Source: Bacteroidota bacterium (GTDB lineage: Bacteria > Bacteroidota > Bacteroidia > Flavobacteriales > Flavobacteriaceae). From it: a DNA stretch of 64,000 nucleotides. The stretch covers positions 62,001 through 126,000 of the forward strand of contig JAEXIT010000005.1 of the NCBI GenBank assembly GCA_023446155.1, in the 5' to 3' direction. The notes below the pieces were generated by a model, which saw only the letters and a list, made by a program, of their open reading frames with translations, had not been told where the DNA came from and ran no database searches. Position numbers and translations under genes: made by a program. Of this stretch, positions 24,200 through 32,974 are shown one piece after another (within the stretch, counting starts at the first letter, position 1; the number at the start of each line of letters is the position of its first letter).

Positions 24200-24670
24200 T
24201 TATAACTGTATTTGACGTTCAATTTGCTGATCCAGCGAGATAAAGGTCTCCGTTCGGGAAACGCCTTCAATAGCCTGGATTTTTTTGTTGAGCAATTGCA
24301 TCAGGTGTTCGTTATCATGACAGATCAATTTGATCAAAATGCTCCAGTTTCCGGTGGTATAGTGGCATTCCAATACTTCCGGAATCTTTTTCAATTCCCG
24401 GACAGCTTCCGGATTTCGGGATGCTTTGTCCAGATAAATACCTACAAAGGCCATAGTGCTGTAGCCTAATATTTTGTGACTTACGGTAAAACGAGAACCG
24501 GTCATCACGCCGGCCTGTTCCAGTTTTCGCAACCGCTGGTGAATGGCCGCACCGGAAATTCCGATTTTACTGGCAATTTGCAATATCGGTTTTCGGGCAT
24601 CTTCCATCAGATAACGGAGAATCTCCTTGTCGATACCGTCCATTTCAACTTGTAAGGAATTAAGCTTCAT
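24200..24670 (-). CDS. Lrp/AsnC-family transcriptional regulator
   Basis: A 156-residue regulator: N-terminal HTH (KEILRYLMEDARKPILQIASKIGISGAAIHQRLRKLEQAG region) and a C-terminal RAM ligand-binding domain that senses amino acids and drives oligomerisation. It stands just downstream, same strand, of a saccharopine dehydrogenase-like gene, so amino-acid (lysine) sensing is plausible but unproven. A strong terminator separates the two genes. Confidence 0.93.
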   Translation of the reverse strand: MKLNSLQVEMDGIDKEILRYLMEDARKPILQIASKIGISGAAIHQRLRKLEQAGVMTGSRFTVSHKILGYSTMAFVGIYLDKASRNPEAVRELKKIPEVLECHYTTGNWSILIKLICHDNEHLMQLLNKKIQAIEGVSRTETFISLDQQIERQIQL

Positions 24671-24718
24671 TTTAAATAAATTTATAGCTAAAGTTACAAA
24701 ATGAAATAGAAATTGAAA

Positions 24719-24749
24719 TAAAAAAAGCCTGATTTTCGAAAATCAGGCT
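24719..24749 (-). terminator. Terminator of the saccharopine dehydrogenase-like gene
   Basis: A perfect palindrome, AGCCTGATTTTC (24726-24737) against GAAAATCAGGCT (24738-24749), with a run of seven T on the minus strand. It lies 8 bp past the stop at 24757. Confidence 0.88.
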
Positions 24750-24756
24750 CTTGCTA

Positions 24757-26109
24757 TTATTTGTATCCTTTGTAGGGAACGTCTTTTTCTTTAAAAATAA
24801 CCCCGTATTCCTCCAGCTCTTTTAAAATCGGAAGGTAAACTTCTTTATTTAACGGAAGTTGTACACCAGGTGTCGTAATATTTCCGTTTAGGATTTGTAA
24901 CGTAGCCATCGCCACCGGTAATCCAACGGTTTTTGCCATCGAAGTATAGGTCTGATCATCGCCAATACATACCATTGTCGCGTCAATTTGTTTCTTCTCG
25001 CCGTTTACTTCGTAACCGAATTTGTGATACATCACAATCATATCTTTATCGTCCGGTTCTAAAGTCCAACTATCGGTGAGGATTTTTTCGAGAATCTGAG
25101 CCGGTGTGGCATTTTTCAATCCGATGATTTTGTTGGCATTGAATAAATCCAATTCCAGTAATTTATCCCAAACCACATCATCCTGATCGATTTTCAGAAT
25201 ATGGCGTAATTTGATTTCAACGGAATCCGTAGGGTGGTAGGGTAAAAAGAGATTCACAAACTCGCGGTAATTCATCGTTTCCGAATTGTCGATCGCATAC
25301 GAATCGTCGGTCATTCCCAATTGTACAAACATATCCCAGGCTCTGGAATAGCCTACGCGTCGGATGGTCCCGCGGAAAACGGTAAGCGCATTATCCAGTC
25401 CGTAAACACTGCGGTATTTTAAGGAATCGCGGTTGGCGTAACCTTCAAAACGACCGTATCCTTCCACTTCCAAAAATTCGGTTCTTCTAAAAAGCTTGTG
25501 GTACGGAATGTATTTATAAGTGCCTTCCTGAATGAATTTTGCGGCACCGCCTTGACCTGCCAAAACGACGTTACGCGGATTCCAGGTAAATTTATAATTC
25601 CATAAGTTGGTATCCGATTCCGGAGCGACTAATCCGCCGCAAAACGATTCAAAAAGGATTACATTTCCGTTCTTTTCGCGGATCTCATCCAATACTTTCA
25701 TCGCGCTCATATGATCGATTCCCGGATCCAGTCCGATTTCGTTCATAAAAACAAGATTATTGGCGATAGCCGCTTCGTTTAATTCCTGCATGGCATCCGA
25801 AATGTAGGATGCTGTTACCATGTGTTTTTTGTAAGTGATACAGTCTTTGGCGACTTCAATATGTAAAAAGGCCGGAAGCATCGAAATTACGATATCGGCT
25901 TTCTGAATTTCCGCTTTGCGTTGAGTTTCGTTGTGAATATCGAAAGCAATAGCGGTAGCTCTCGGGTGATTGTTGGTTTTCTTTTGTGCTAATTCTAAAG
26001 ATAAATCGCCGATGGTTAGATGTAAATTCTCCTGCTCCGATTTATCCAGTAAATATTTTATGAGCGACGAAGCCGAGCGACCGGCTCCGATGATTAAAAT
26101 ATGTCTCAT
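24757..26109 (-). CDS. Saccharopine dehydrogenase-like (lysine pathway) reductase
   Basis: A 450-residue cytoplasmic NAD(P)-dependent enzyme. The N-terminal Rossmann fold has ILIIGAGRSASSLIKYL with the GxGxxx glycines, and the saccharopine dehydrogenase C-terminal domain follows (NEIGLDPGIDHMSAMK, then SFCGGLVAPESDTNLWNYK). The family makes or breaks saccharopine in lysine metabolism; some members act on homospermidine/carboxyspermidine, but the DPGIDH and GGL...PE signature and length point to the lysine branch. Divergent from the DUF423 gene. Confidence 0.85.
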   Translation of the reverse strand: MRHILIIGAGRSASSLIKYLLDKSEQENLHLTIGDLSLELAQKKTNNHPRATAIAFDIHNETQRKAEIQKADIVISMLPAFLHIEVAKDCITYKKHMVTASYISDAMQELNEAAIANNLVFMNEIGLDPGIDHMSAMKVLDEIREKNGNVILFESFCGGLVAPESDTNLWNYKFTWNPRNVVLAGQGGAAKFIQEGTYKYIPYHKLFRRTEFLEVEGYGRFEGYANRDSLKYRSVYGLDNALTVFRGTIRRVGYSRAWDMFVQLGMTDDSYAIDNSETMNYREFVNLFLPYHPTDSVEIKLRHILKIDQDDVVWDKLLELDLFNANKIIGLKNATPAQILEKILTDSWTLEPDDKDMIVMYHKFGYEVNGEKKQIDATMVCIGDDQTYTSMAKTVGLPVAMATLQILNGNITTPGVQLPLNKEVYLPILKELEEYGVIFKEKDVPYKGYK

Positions 26110-26238
26110 GGTGGTTGTTTGTTTTAAAAAGTCTACGAAAATAAGAATTTGTTATTTTCTTTTAAAACTTAAAAGATGATTAATGTCATTATTTAACTTT
26201 TTAAAATAATGCTACCTTTGATAGGAAATAAATACAAG

Positions 26239-26625
26239 ATGGATAGAAAAACAATTGCAGCGGCTGCTTTAATGGGAGCTGTCGCTATTATATTAGGTGC
26301 TTTTGGCGCGCATGGACTAAAAAAAGTACTCGACGAAACCCAACTGGCTACTTTCGAAACGGGTGTGAAGTATCAGATGTACCATGCCTTATTCTTATTG
26401 TTTGTGGGGATGACAACATTGGTCACCGAAAAGGCTAAAAAGACCATTTGTTACCTTACCGTTATCGGAGTGTTGTTTTTTTCCGGGTCGATTTATCTGT
26501 TGGCGACGAGTGCAGCAACCGGGATAAATTTTAAGTTTTTAGGGCCTATAACACCGATTGGAGGGCTTTTGATGATTCTGGCCTGGTTGATCCTATTTGT
26601 ACAGGTAATCAGGAAAAAAGCATAA
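26239..26625 (+). CDS. DUF423 inner-membrane protein (YgdD-like)
   Basis: A 128-residue protein with four membrane helices. The start at 26239 gives MDRKTIAAAALMGAVAIIL; the longer frame from 26209 adds ten residues lacking family character. The motif LGAFGAHGLKK is the DUF423 hallmark. Function unknown. Confidence 0.9.
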   Translation: MDRKTIAAAALMGAVAIILGAFGAHGLKKVLDETQLATFETGVKYQMYHALFLLFVGMTTLVTEKAKKTICYLTVIGVLFFSGSIYLLATSAATGINFKFLGPITPIGGLLMILAWLILFVQVIRKKA

Positions 26626-26662
26626 TATTTATTAAAAAAAAATTATTCTAAAATTAAATTTT

Positions 26663-26670
26663 TACTTTTG
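26663..26670 (+). promoter_or_regulatory. Promoter -7 element for pckA
   Basis: TACTTTTG, a TAnnTTTG match, 36 bp upstream of the pckA ATG, in an AT-rich intergenic stretch. Confidence 0.6.
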
Positions 26671-26705
26671 CGTTCTTAAATAACAAAACAACACATTTTT
26701 AAGTT

Positions 26706-28319
26706 ATGAATGTTACGAATATAATTTCATTAGAAAAATACGGGATCCAGGACACGGTTGAGATTATTTATAATCCGTCGTACGATCACCTATATAATGA
26801 AGAATTAAATACGGAGCTGGAAGGATTCGAGAAGGGGCAGTTGACAGAACTTGGTGCCGTTAACGTTATGACGGGTGTATTTACAGGAAGGTCTCCTAAA
26901 GACAAATACATTGTTAAAGACGATATTACAAAAGATACCATTTGGTGGACATCAGAAAAAGCGGTTAACGATAACAAACCAATTTCTCAGGATACCTGGA
27001 ATGCTTTAAAGGAGACTACAGTAAGTCAGCTTTCCGGAAAGAAATTATATGTTGTGGATGCTTTTTGTGGCGCTAACGAAAACACGCGATTAAAAGTGCG
27101 TTTTATCATGGAAGTGGCATGGCAGGCACATTTTGTAAAAAATATGTTTATCCGTCCTACGGAAGCAGAACTTGAAAATTTCGGTGAACCGGATTTCGTG
27201 GTAATGAACGGTTCAAAAGCAACTTTCAAAGATTTTGCGGCACACGGATTAAACTCTGAGGTATATGTGGCTTTTAACCTTACCGAAAAAATCCAGTTGA
27301 TCGGAGGAACCTGGTATGGTGGTGAAATGAAAAAAGGGTTGTTCTCGATGATGAACTACTACCTTCCGTTACAGGGAATTGCTTCAATGCACTGTTCTGC
27401 AAACAAAGGCAAAGATGGTGATGTAGCCGTATTCTTCGGATTATCCGGAACCGGAAAAACAACCTTGTCAACCGATCCGAAACGTGAGCTAATCGGAGAC
27501 GATGAGCACGGATGGGATAACGAAGGGGTGTTTAACTTCGAAGGTGGTTGTTATGCGAAAACAATCGATCTAAGCAAAGAAAACGAACCGGATATCTTTA
27601 ATGCAATCCGCAAAGATGCGTTACTGGAAAATGTTACGGTTGATGCTGATGGTAAAATTGACTTTAAAGATGGATCGGTAACACAAAATACACGTGTTTC
27701 GTATCCAATCTATCATATTGATAATATTGTGAAGCCGGTATCAAAAGCAGGACACGCTTCAAAAGTGATCTTTCTTACGGCTGATGCCTTTGGAGTAATG
27801 CCACCGGTATCCAAATTAACACCGGAGCAAACCAAATATTTCTTCCTGTCTGGATTTACAGCTAAATTGGCTGGAACGGAGCGTGGTGTAACACAACCGG
27901 AGCCAACTTTCTCGGCTTGTTTTGGAAAAGCATTCTTGTGTTTGCATCCAACCAAATACGGAGAAGAACTGGTTAAGAAAATGGAAGAGCACAATGCAAC
28001 GGCTTATATGGTAAATACGGGTTGGAATGGAACCGGAAAACGTATTTCGATTAAAGATACCCGTGCGATTATCGACAGAATCCTGGACGGATCGATCGAG
28101 AAGGCTGAAACGGCTATCGTTCCGATTTTTAATCTGGAAGTGCCTACAGCATTAGCAGAGGTGAATACGGAAATCCTTGATCCTAGAAATACGTATGCAG
28201 ACGCATCGGAATGGACTGCGAAAGCAACGGATCTTGCCGGGTTGTTTGTTAAAAACTTCGTACAGTATACCGATAATGAAGAAGGTAAGAATTTAGTTAA
28301 GGCTGGTCCGCAACTATAA
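26706..28319 (+). CDS. pckA: Phosphoenolpyruvate carboxykinase (ATP)
   Basis: A 537-residue cytoplasmic enzyme converting oxaloacetate and ATP to phosphoenolpyruvate, the entry step of gluconeogenesis. It contains the PCK P-loop (FFGLSGTGKTTLS), the metal and nucleotide motif LIGDDEHGWD, and FTGRSPKDKYIV near the N-terminus. Normal length. Monocistronic with its own promoter and terminator. Confidence 0.97.
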   Translation: MNVTNIISLEKYGIQDTVEIIYNPSYDHLYNEELNTELEGFEKGQLTELGAVNVMTGVFTGRSPKDKYIVKDDITKDTIWWTSEKAVNDNKPISQDTWNALKETTVSQLSGKKLYVVDAFCGANENTRLKVRFIMEVAWQAHFVKNMFIRPTEAELENFGEPDFVVMNGSKATFKDFAAHGLNSEVYVAFNLTEKIQLIGGTWYGGEMKKGLFSMMNYYLPLQGIASMHCSANKGKDGDVAVFFGLSGTGKTTLSTDPKRELIGDDEHGWDNEGVFNFEGGCYAKTIDLSKENEPDIFNAIRKDALLENVTVDADGKIDFKDGSVTQNTRVSYPIYHIDNIVKPVSKAGHASKVIFLTADAFGVMPPVSKLTPEQTKYFFLSGFTAKLAGTERGVTQPEPTFSACFGKAFLCLHPTKYGEELVKKMEEHNATAYMVNTGWNGTGKRISIKDTRAIIDRILDGSIEKAETAIVPIFNLEVPTALAEVNTEILDPRNTYADASEWTAKATDLAGLFVKNFVQYTDNEEGKNLVKAGPQL

Positions 28320-28340
28320 GGTAACCTACAGAAATAAATA

Positions 28341-28370
28341 AAAAAGCTATCTCGAAAGAGATAGCTTTTT
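28341..28370 (+). terminator. Terminator of pckA
   Basis: Stem AGCTATCTC (28345-28353), loop GAAA, stem GAGATAGCT (28358-28366), then TTTTT. 25 bp past the stop. Confidence 0.88.
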
Positions 28371-28371
28371 T

Positions 28372-28918
28372 ATTGACCATTATTGAGTGTTAGTAGTCTG
28401 TTTTTGCCTGTGATTTTAGGGTATATATAGGTTTTAAAAATGTTATTTTTATGTTGTTAATGCGTTATGTTAACAATTTGTGTAATCCGTAATAAAAATG
28501 TAAAAAAACCGTAATTTTTATCTTGAATTTCGCAGTATTTTTAAGTGGTTGTTTAAGTAAAAGTATTTTTAATTTTAACAGTTGCTGGAGAGTAAGCAGT
28601 AGGCGGGGCTATGTTGTTGAAATCCAGTTCTGTTGAAATTGAAAGACAGTATTTAAAAAGTGGAATTATTAAAATTACCAGAACACGAACTGAAGAATAT
28701 TGACGCTGTAGTTGGTTGAATTAGACAAGCTATATAAGGTTTTTCCTTAATTTCGATTTAAAAATTTCGGTTTTTTGTTTGAGGGCTGGTAGTTTGATAG
28801 AAAAGAATCACATCATAAAAGGAATTTATTTGCTGATTTCTTTAGATGATGGGGTTATATTAGAATAGTCGGATCTATCCTTTATATATTCGATTTTGTT
28901 TTTTTGAGAGTTTAAAAG
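28372..28918. other. Gene-free stretch of about 550 bp between two terminators
   Basis: No ORF with coding character. It holds very AT-rich parts (28420-28570) and a less AT-rich core (28580-28740) in which a frame of 30 codons, 28611-28703 on the plus strand, begins with ATG and contains VEIERQYLKSG; I cannot support it as a gene. The stretch is bounded by the pckA terminator and the hairpin at 28919. It could hold an untranslated RNA, a long promoter region, or a decayed gene. Confidence 0.5.
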
Positions 28919-28950
28919 AAAAAAGCTTCCTTTAAGGAAGCTTTTTTTAT
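28919..28950. terminator. Terminator downstream of hemD, usable from both sides
   Basis: Stem AGCTTCC (28924-28930), loop TTTAA, stem GGAAGCT (28936-28942), with A run left and T run right. 7 bp past the hemD stop. Confidence 0.85.
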
Positions 28951-28956
28951 TTTGGA

Positions 28957-29715
28957 CTATTTGTCTTTGGATTCTTTGTTGGCTTTGGTAATGTATTTTT
29001 CAAGAGCCATGGTCATCGATGGTGTTTCCGGTGTTGGAGCCATGATGTCTACGCGTAAACCGTGTTCGATAGCTTCTTTTTGTGTGGTACTTCCGAAAAC
29101 AGCAATACGAGTGTTGTTTTGTTGGAAATCCGGGAAATTCTTGAATAAAGATTTAATTCCGGTCGGGCTAAAGAAAGCCAATACGTCATAATAAACATCC
29201 TTTAAGTCGGAAAGGTCACTCATAACAGTTCTGTAGAATGTTCCTGGTGTCCAGTCAACTTTTAGATTATTTAAAGTTTGCGGAACGTCTGCGTTTAGCT
29301 GATCGGATGATGGAAGTAGGAATTTCTCATCTTTATATTTTTTAATCAGCGGTGATAGGTCGACAAAATCTTTTTGACCCACATAGATTTTTCGTTTTCT
29401 GTAAACGACATACTTTTGTAAATAGAAAGCGATGGCTTCTGACTGGCAAAAATATTTCAAGTCTTCAGGAACTTTGTAACGCATTTCCTCGGCAACTCTG
29501 AAAAAGTGATCAACGGAGTTTTTACTGGTAAGAATGATAGCGGAATAATTGTTTAAATCGATTTTTTGCTGTCTTACCTCTTTAGCAGGAACGCCCTCTA
29601 CGTGAATAAATGGTCTAAAGTCGACTTTGATTTTGAGCTTTTGTTGTAGCTCAAAATACGGTGAATTTTCTACTTTAGGTTCTGGTTGCGAAACCAAGAT
29701 TGTTTTCACTTTCAT
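28957..29715 (-). CDS. hemD: Uroporphyrinogen-III synthase-like protein
   Basis: A 252-residue cytoplasmic protein with the two-lobed HemD layout: VKTILVSQPEP at the start, IILTSKNSVDHFF in the middle, and a late AFFSPTGIKSLF block and IAVFGSTTQKEA. The family cyclises hydroxymethylbilane to uroporphyrinogen III on the way to haem. I start it at the ATG for MKVKT (29715), since the longer frame runs into the previous gene's region. It follows a DUF4271 gene by 20 bp on the same strand, probably one unit. Confidence 0.85.
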   Translation of the reverse strand: MKVKTILVSQPEPKVENSPYFELQQKLKIKVDFRPFIHVEGVPAKEVRQQKIDLNNYSAIILTSKNSVDHFFRVAEEMRYKVPEDLKYFCQSEAIAFYLQKYVVYRKRKIYVGQKDFVDLSPLIKKYKDEKFLLPSSDQLNADVPQTLNNLKVDWTPGTFYRTVMSDLSDLKDVYYDVLAFFSPTGIKSLFKNFPDFQQNNTRIAVFGSTTQKEAIEHGLRVDIMAPTPETPSMTMALEKYITKANKESKDK

Positions 29716-29735
29716 ATTAAAATAATTGTAATGCT

Positions 29736-30401
29736 CTAACTTTTCGTAAACCAATAATACATGAAATAATAGGGGGCTATTTCAAGAGTGCAAAGATACA
29801 AAATAAAATAGAACAGCTTGCTTAGTATAGAATTTTGATAAATCTTCAATGTAAGCGCGTAAGTTGATATGTTTATTATTAAAATAGTAATGATAATCCC
29901 TAAAATTAGATTTTTTGATGGGAAATTGTTATAAAAAAGGATCAGATTGAGCGGTAAAATCAGTAGTCCGATGTAGGTGCGATAGTTAACTTTTTGTAAA
30001 TTAAATTGCTCGTTAAACTCCTCAATGTTAAATGATGTTGCGATGATCTTTTCAATGAGGTATTTGGAAAGAATAAATACGCCTAAAAGGGTAATGATCT
30101 GAATGTAGGAAATCCAATTGGTTTTGGTGGTATAACCGTAATAACTCAGAATAATTTGAATCAGGAATGCAAAAGAAATCAGCTGTACCAGAAACATCGA
30201 GATCGTAAACCAACTCTGCATATTGCCGCTATCCTTGTAAATTTTGATGTATTTGTCGGATATCCCCAGTCGGATAAATTCGTTAAAACGGACTTCAAAT
30301 ATGGTTTTGTTAATCGCTAATAAGGCAAAACACAGTACAAATAGTACAGTGGCCCAGTCTTTATTCTCAACGACTCTCTCGGTAAATAGTAGATCCATCA
30401 T
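29736..30401 (-). CDS. DUF4271 integral membrane protein
   Basis: A ~221-residue inner-membrane protein with about six membrane helices, starting at the paired ATGs for MMDLLFTERVVENKDW. The N-terminal helix motif WATVLFVLCFALLAINK and the later NEFIRLGISDKYIKIY loop match DUF4271, a Bacteroidota family almost always next to hemD. Function unknown; a role in porphyrin or envelope work is only suggested by this neighbour. Confidence 0.85.
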   Translation of the reverse strand: MMDLLFTERVVENKDWATVLFVLCFALLAINKTIFEVRFNEFIRLGISDKYIKIYKDSGNMQSWFTISMFLVQLISFAFLIQIILSYYGYTTKTNWISYIQIITLLGVFILSKYLIEKIIATSFNIEEFNEQFNLQKVNYRTYIGLLILPLNLILFYNNFPSKNLILGIIITILIINISTYALTLKIYQNSILSKLFYFILYLCTLEIAPYYFMYYWFTKS

Positions 30402-30479
30402 AATGCCTGTAAAAGTACTAATTTTTAGGTGGAATATTTTTATTATACTTTTATTATGAAACAACCATCGGAAATAATG

Positions 30480-30487
30480 TATTTTTG
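30480..30487 (+). promoter_or_regulatory. Promoter -7 element upstream of the glycosyltransferase
   Basis: TATTTTTG (TAnnTTTG), 21 bp before the ATG at 30508 and upstream of dihydroorotase and the DUF4296 gene, which are likely cotranscribed. Confidence 0.6.
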
Positions 30488-30507
30488 CAGGCAAATTTAG
30501 TTAAAAA

Positions 30508-31230
30508 ATGAGCTTAGGCATAGTTGTTATTCCTACATACAATGAAATCGAAAATATAGAAGGCATCATCAGAGCTGTTTTCGAATTGGATGTTTCGTTT
30601 GATGTGCTGATTGTTGATGACAATTCGCCGGATGGAACTGCGGCTAAGGTAAAAGAACTTCAGGAGTTGTTTCCGAATCGCTTGTTTCTGGAAAGTCGCC
30701 TTAAAAAAGCCGGACTTGGAACGGCTTATGTGCATGGATTCAAATGGGCATTAGCGTGGAATTACGATTGTGTTTTTGAAATGGATGCCGATTTTTCCCA
30801 TAATCCGAAAGATCTTGAGCGTTTGTATAAAGCCTGCGAAGACGGTGCCGATATGGCGATAGGATCACGATATGTTACCGGAGTTAATGTGGTAAACTGG
30901 CCTTTGAATAGGGTATTACTGTCCTATTTTGCCTCTGTCTATGTCGACTTGATTACCGGTATGAAAATCCATGATGCCACAGCGGGTTTTATCTGTTATA
31001 AACGACAGGTATTGGAGCAAATCAATTTGGATAAAATTAAGTTTGTGGGCTATGCTTTTCAGATAGAAATGAAATACAGAACCTTTGTCAACAAAATGAA
31101 AATAGTGGAAGTGCCTATTATTTTTACCGACCGAACGAAAGGACAATCCAAAATGAGCAATGCGATTATAAAAGAAGCTATTTTTGGCGTGATTACACTG
31201 CGCTTTAAAAAAATGATAAACCGATTATAG
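30508..31230 (+). CDS. Polyprenol-monophosphomannose synthase-like glycosyltransferase
   Basis: A 240-residue GT2 family enzyme with the order VVIPTYNEIENIEGI, LIVDDNSPDGT, MDADFSHNP (DxD metal site) and GSRYVTG. This matches DPM1-type synthases that transfer mannose from GDP-mannose to a polyprenol phosphate at the cytoplasmic face. No C-terminal membrane anchor is visible. Product use is probably glycan or protein mannosylation. It is followed by dihydroorotase after 21 bp. Confidence 0.88.
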   Translation: MSLGIVVIPTYNEIENIEGIIRAVFELDVSFDVLIVDDNSPDGTAAKVKELQELFPNRLFLESRLKKAGLGTAYVHGFKWALAWNYDCVFEMDADFSHNPKDLERLYKACEDGADMAIGSRYVTGVNVVNWPLNRVLLSYFASVYVDLITGMKIHDATAGFICYKRQVLEQINLDKIKFVGYAFQIEMKYRTFVNKMKIVEVPIIFTDRTKGQSKMSNAIIKEAIFGVITLRFKKMINRL

Positions 31231-31251
31231 ATTATAAGATAGAAAAGTACG

Positions 31252-32592
31252 ATGAGCAAGATATTGATCAAGAATGCGAAGATTGTTAATGAAGGAGTTA
31301 TTTTTGAAGGAGATGTACTGGTAGAAGATAAATACATCAAGGAAGTTGCGGCGAGCATCAGTCCGAAATCTTCCGACTGTATCATCATTGATGCAGAGGG
31401 GAACTATCTTATTCCGGGTGCGATCGACGATCAGGTGCATTTCCGCGAACCGGGGTTAACCCATAAAGGGAATATTGCATCCGAATCGAGAGCAGCAGTA
31501 GCGGGCGGTATAACGTCTTTTATCGAACAACCCAATACGGTTCCGAATGCAGTAACACAGGAATTGTTAGAACAGAAATACCAGATTGCTGCCGAAACAT
31601 CTTATGCGAATTATTCGTTTATGATGGGGGGTACCAACGATAACCTGGAGGAAGTGCTGAAAACAAATCCTAAAAATGTTGCGGGAATTAAGTTGTTTTT
31701 AGGGTCGTCTACTGGAAATATGTTGGTGGATAATGAGGAGACCTTGGAAAAAATATTTTCGAGTACGTCAATGCTGATTGCTGTTCATTGTGAAGACGAA
31801 GGGACGATTAAAGCCAATCTTGAAAAATACAAAGAAGAATACGGAGATGCTATTCCGGTAAAATTCCACCACCTGATCCGTAGTGAGGAAGCGTGTTATA
31901 TTTCGTCTTCAAAAGCGATTGAACTGGCGAAAAAAACAGGCGCACGCTTGCATATTTTCCACGTATCGACGGCAAAGGAAACGGAACTGTTTACCAATAA
32001 GATTCCATTGGAAGATAAAAAGATCACAGCAGAGGTATGTGTGCACCATTTGTGGTTTACGGATGCCGATTATGAGAAAAAAGGTAATCTGATCAAATGG
32101 AACCCGGCGGTAAAAACAGCGAAAGACCGTGATGAATTATGGAAAGCCTTGCTTGATGATCGTATTGATGTGATTGCGACCGACCATGCGCCACATACAC
32201 TTGACGAAAAGCAAAATCCGTATACCAGTGCGCCTTCCGGAGGTCCGTTGGTGCAGCATGCGGTTGTTGCGATGTTTGAAGCCTATCATCAGGGGAAAAT
32301 CTCATTGGAGAAGATCGTTGAAAAAATGGCGCACAATCCGGCGAAAATCTTTAAAATTGAAAAAAGAGGGTTTATCCGCGAAGGGTATTATGCCGATTTG
32401 GTTTTGGTAAATGCCGGACAACCATGGACGGTTAAAAAAGAAAATATATTATATAAATGTGGCTGGTCGCCGTTTGAAGGGGCTAATTTTAAATCGAGAA
32501 TTACCCATACGCTGGTGAACGGTCAGTTGGTTTATGTAAATTCAAAAGTAAAAGACATTCGTTGTGGAGAACGGTTGTTATTTGACAGATAA
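31252..32592 (+). CDS. pyrC: Dihydroorotase
   Basis: A 446-residue amidohydrolase of the dihydroorotase class. The metal site starts with DDQVHFREPGLTHKG, where many family members have DxHxH. A GTSS-type loop, EDEGTIKANL, HVSTAKE and ATDHAPHTL follow (late His/Asp ligands). It makes or opens the dihydroorotate ring in pyrimidine synthesis. Allantoinase relatives look similar, so pyrC is likely but not certain. It is probably cotranscribed with its neighbours. Confidence 0.85.
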   Translation: MSKILIKNAKIVNEGVIFEGDVLVEDKYIKEVAASISPKSSDCIIIDAEGNYLIPGAIDDQVHFREPGLTHKGNIASESRAAVAGGITSFIEQPNTVPNAVTQELLEQKYQIAAETSYANYSFMMGGTNDNLEEVLKTNPKNVAGIKLFLGSSTGNMLVDNEETLEKIFSSTSMLIAVHCEDEGTIKANLEKYKEEYGDAIPVKFHHLIRSEEACYISSSKAIELAKKTGARLHIFHVSTAKETELFTNKIPLEDKKITAEVCVHHLWFTDADYEKKGNLIKWNPAVKTAKDRDELWKALLDDRIDVIATDHAPHTLDEKQNPYTSAPSGGPLVQHAVVAMFEAYHQGKISLEKIVEKMAHNPAKIFKIEKRGFIREGYYADLVLVNAGQPWTVKKENILYKCGWSPFEGANFKSRITHTLVNGQLVYVNSKVKDIRCGERLLFDR

Positions 32593-32596
32593 AATT

Positions 32597-32974
32597 ATGA
32601 AAAAGATCGTATTGCTAATTGGTTTGCTGAGCTTTGTTGTAGCCTGTGATAAAAAGGTGATGGAAAAGCCAGTCGGTTTGATTCCGGAAGATAAGATGGT
32701 GGAAATATTGACGGATATAAGTATCTATCAGTCAATAGAAGGGTATGATCCGCAAAAATTGTCGACCAATAATGTGAAGTTAAACGACTTTATTTTTAAT
32801 AAATATAAAGTCAATGCGAAGTTAATCGAGACGAGTAATAAATACTACGCTTCCGATGTGGAAGGCTATAAAAAACTATACGAAAAAGTAATCCAGAATT
32901 TGGAAGAACGACGCAAAGAAGTTGGTGTTGAAGTTGAAAAAACAACAGGTGTTAAGCCTGTCGATGCGCAGTAA
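32597..32974 (+). CDS. DUF4296 lipoprotein
   Basis: A 125-residue lipoprotein (start at 32597, 4 bp after the dihydroorotase stop) with signal peptide KIVLLIGLLSFVVACDKK and lipidated C17. The mature part is helical: MVEILTDISIYQSIEGYD, then a VEGYKKLYEKVIQNLEERRK coil, fitting DUF4296. Function unknown. Its last 23 bp overlap the convergent epimerase gene. Confidence 0.85.
   Translation: MKKIVLLIGLLSFVVACDKKVMEKPVGLIPEDKMVEILTDISIYQSIEGYDPQKLSTNNVKLNDFIFNKYKVNAKLIETSNKYYASDVEGYKKLYEKVIQNLEERRKEVGVEVEKTTGVKPVDAQ

Noticed and set aside
24757..26109. Carboxynorspermidine dehydrogenase linked to the polyamine cluster
   Set aside because: The protein is of the saccharopine dehydrogenase family, but it lies 33 kb away next to an Lrp regulator and lacks a decarboxylase neighbour, so a lysine role is more likely.
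28611..28703. Small frame in the pckA-hemD gap
   Set aside because: It is 30 codons with no ribosome-binding or family support; a chance frame cannot be excluded, so it is mentioned only as part of the gap.
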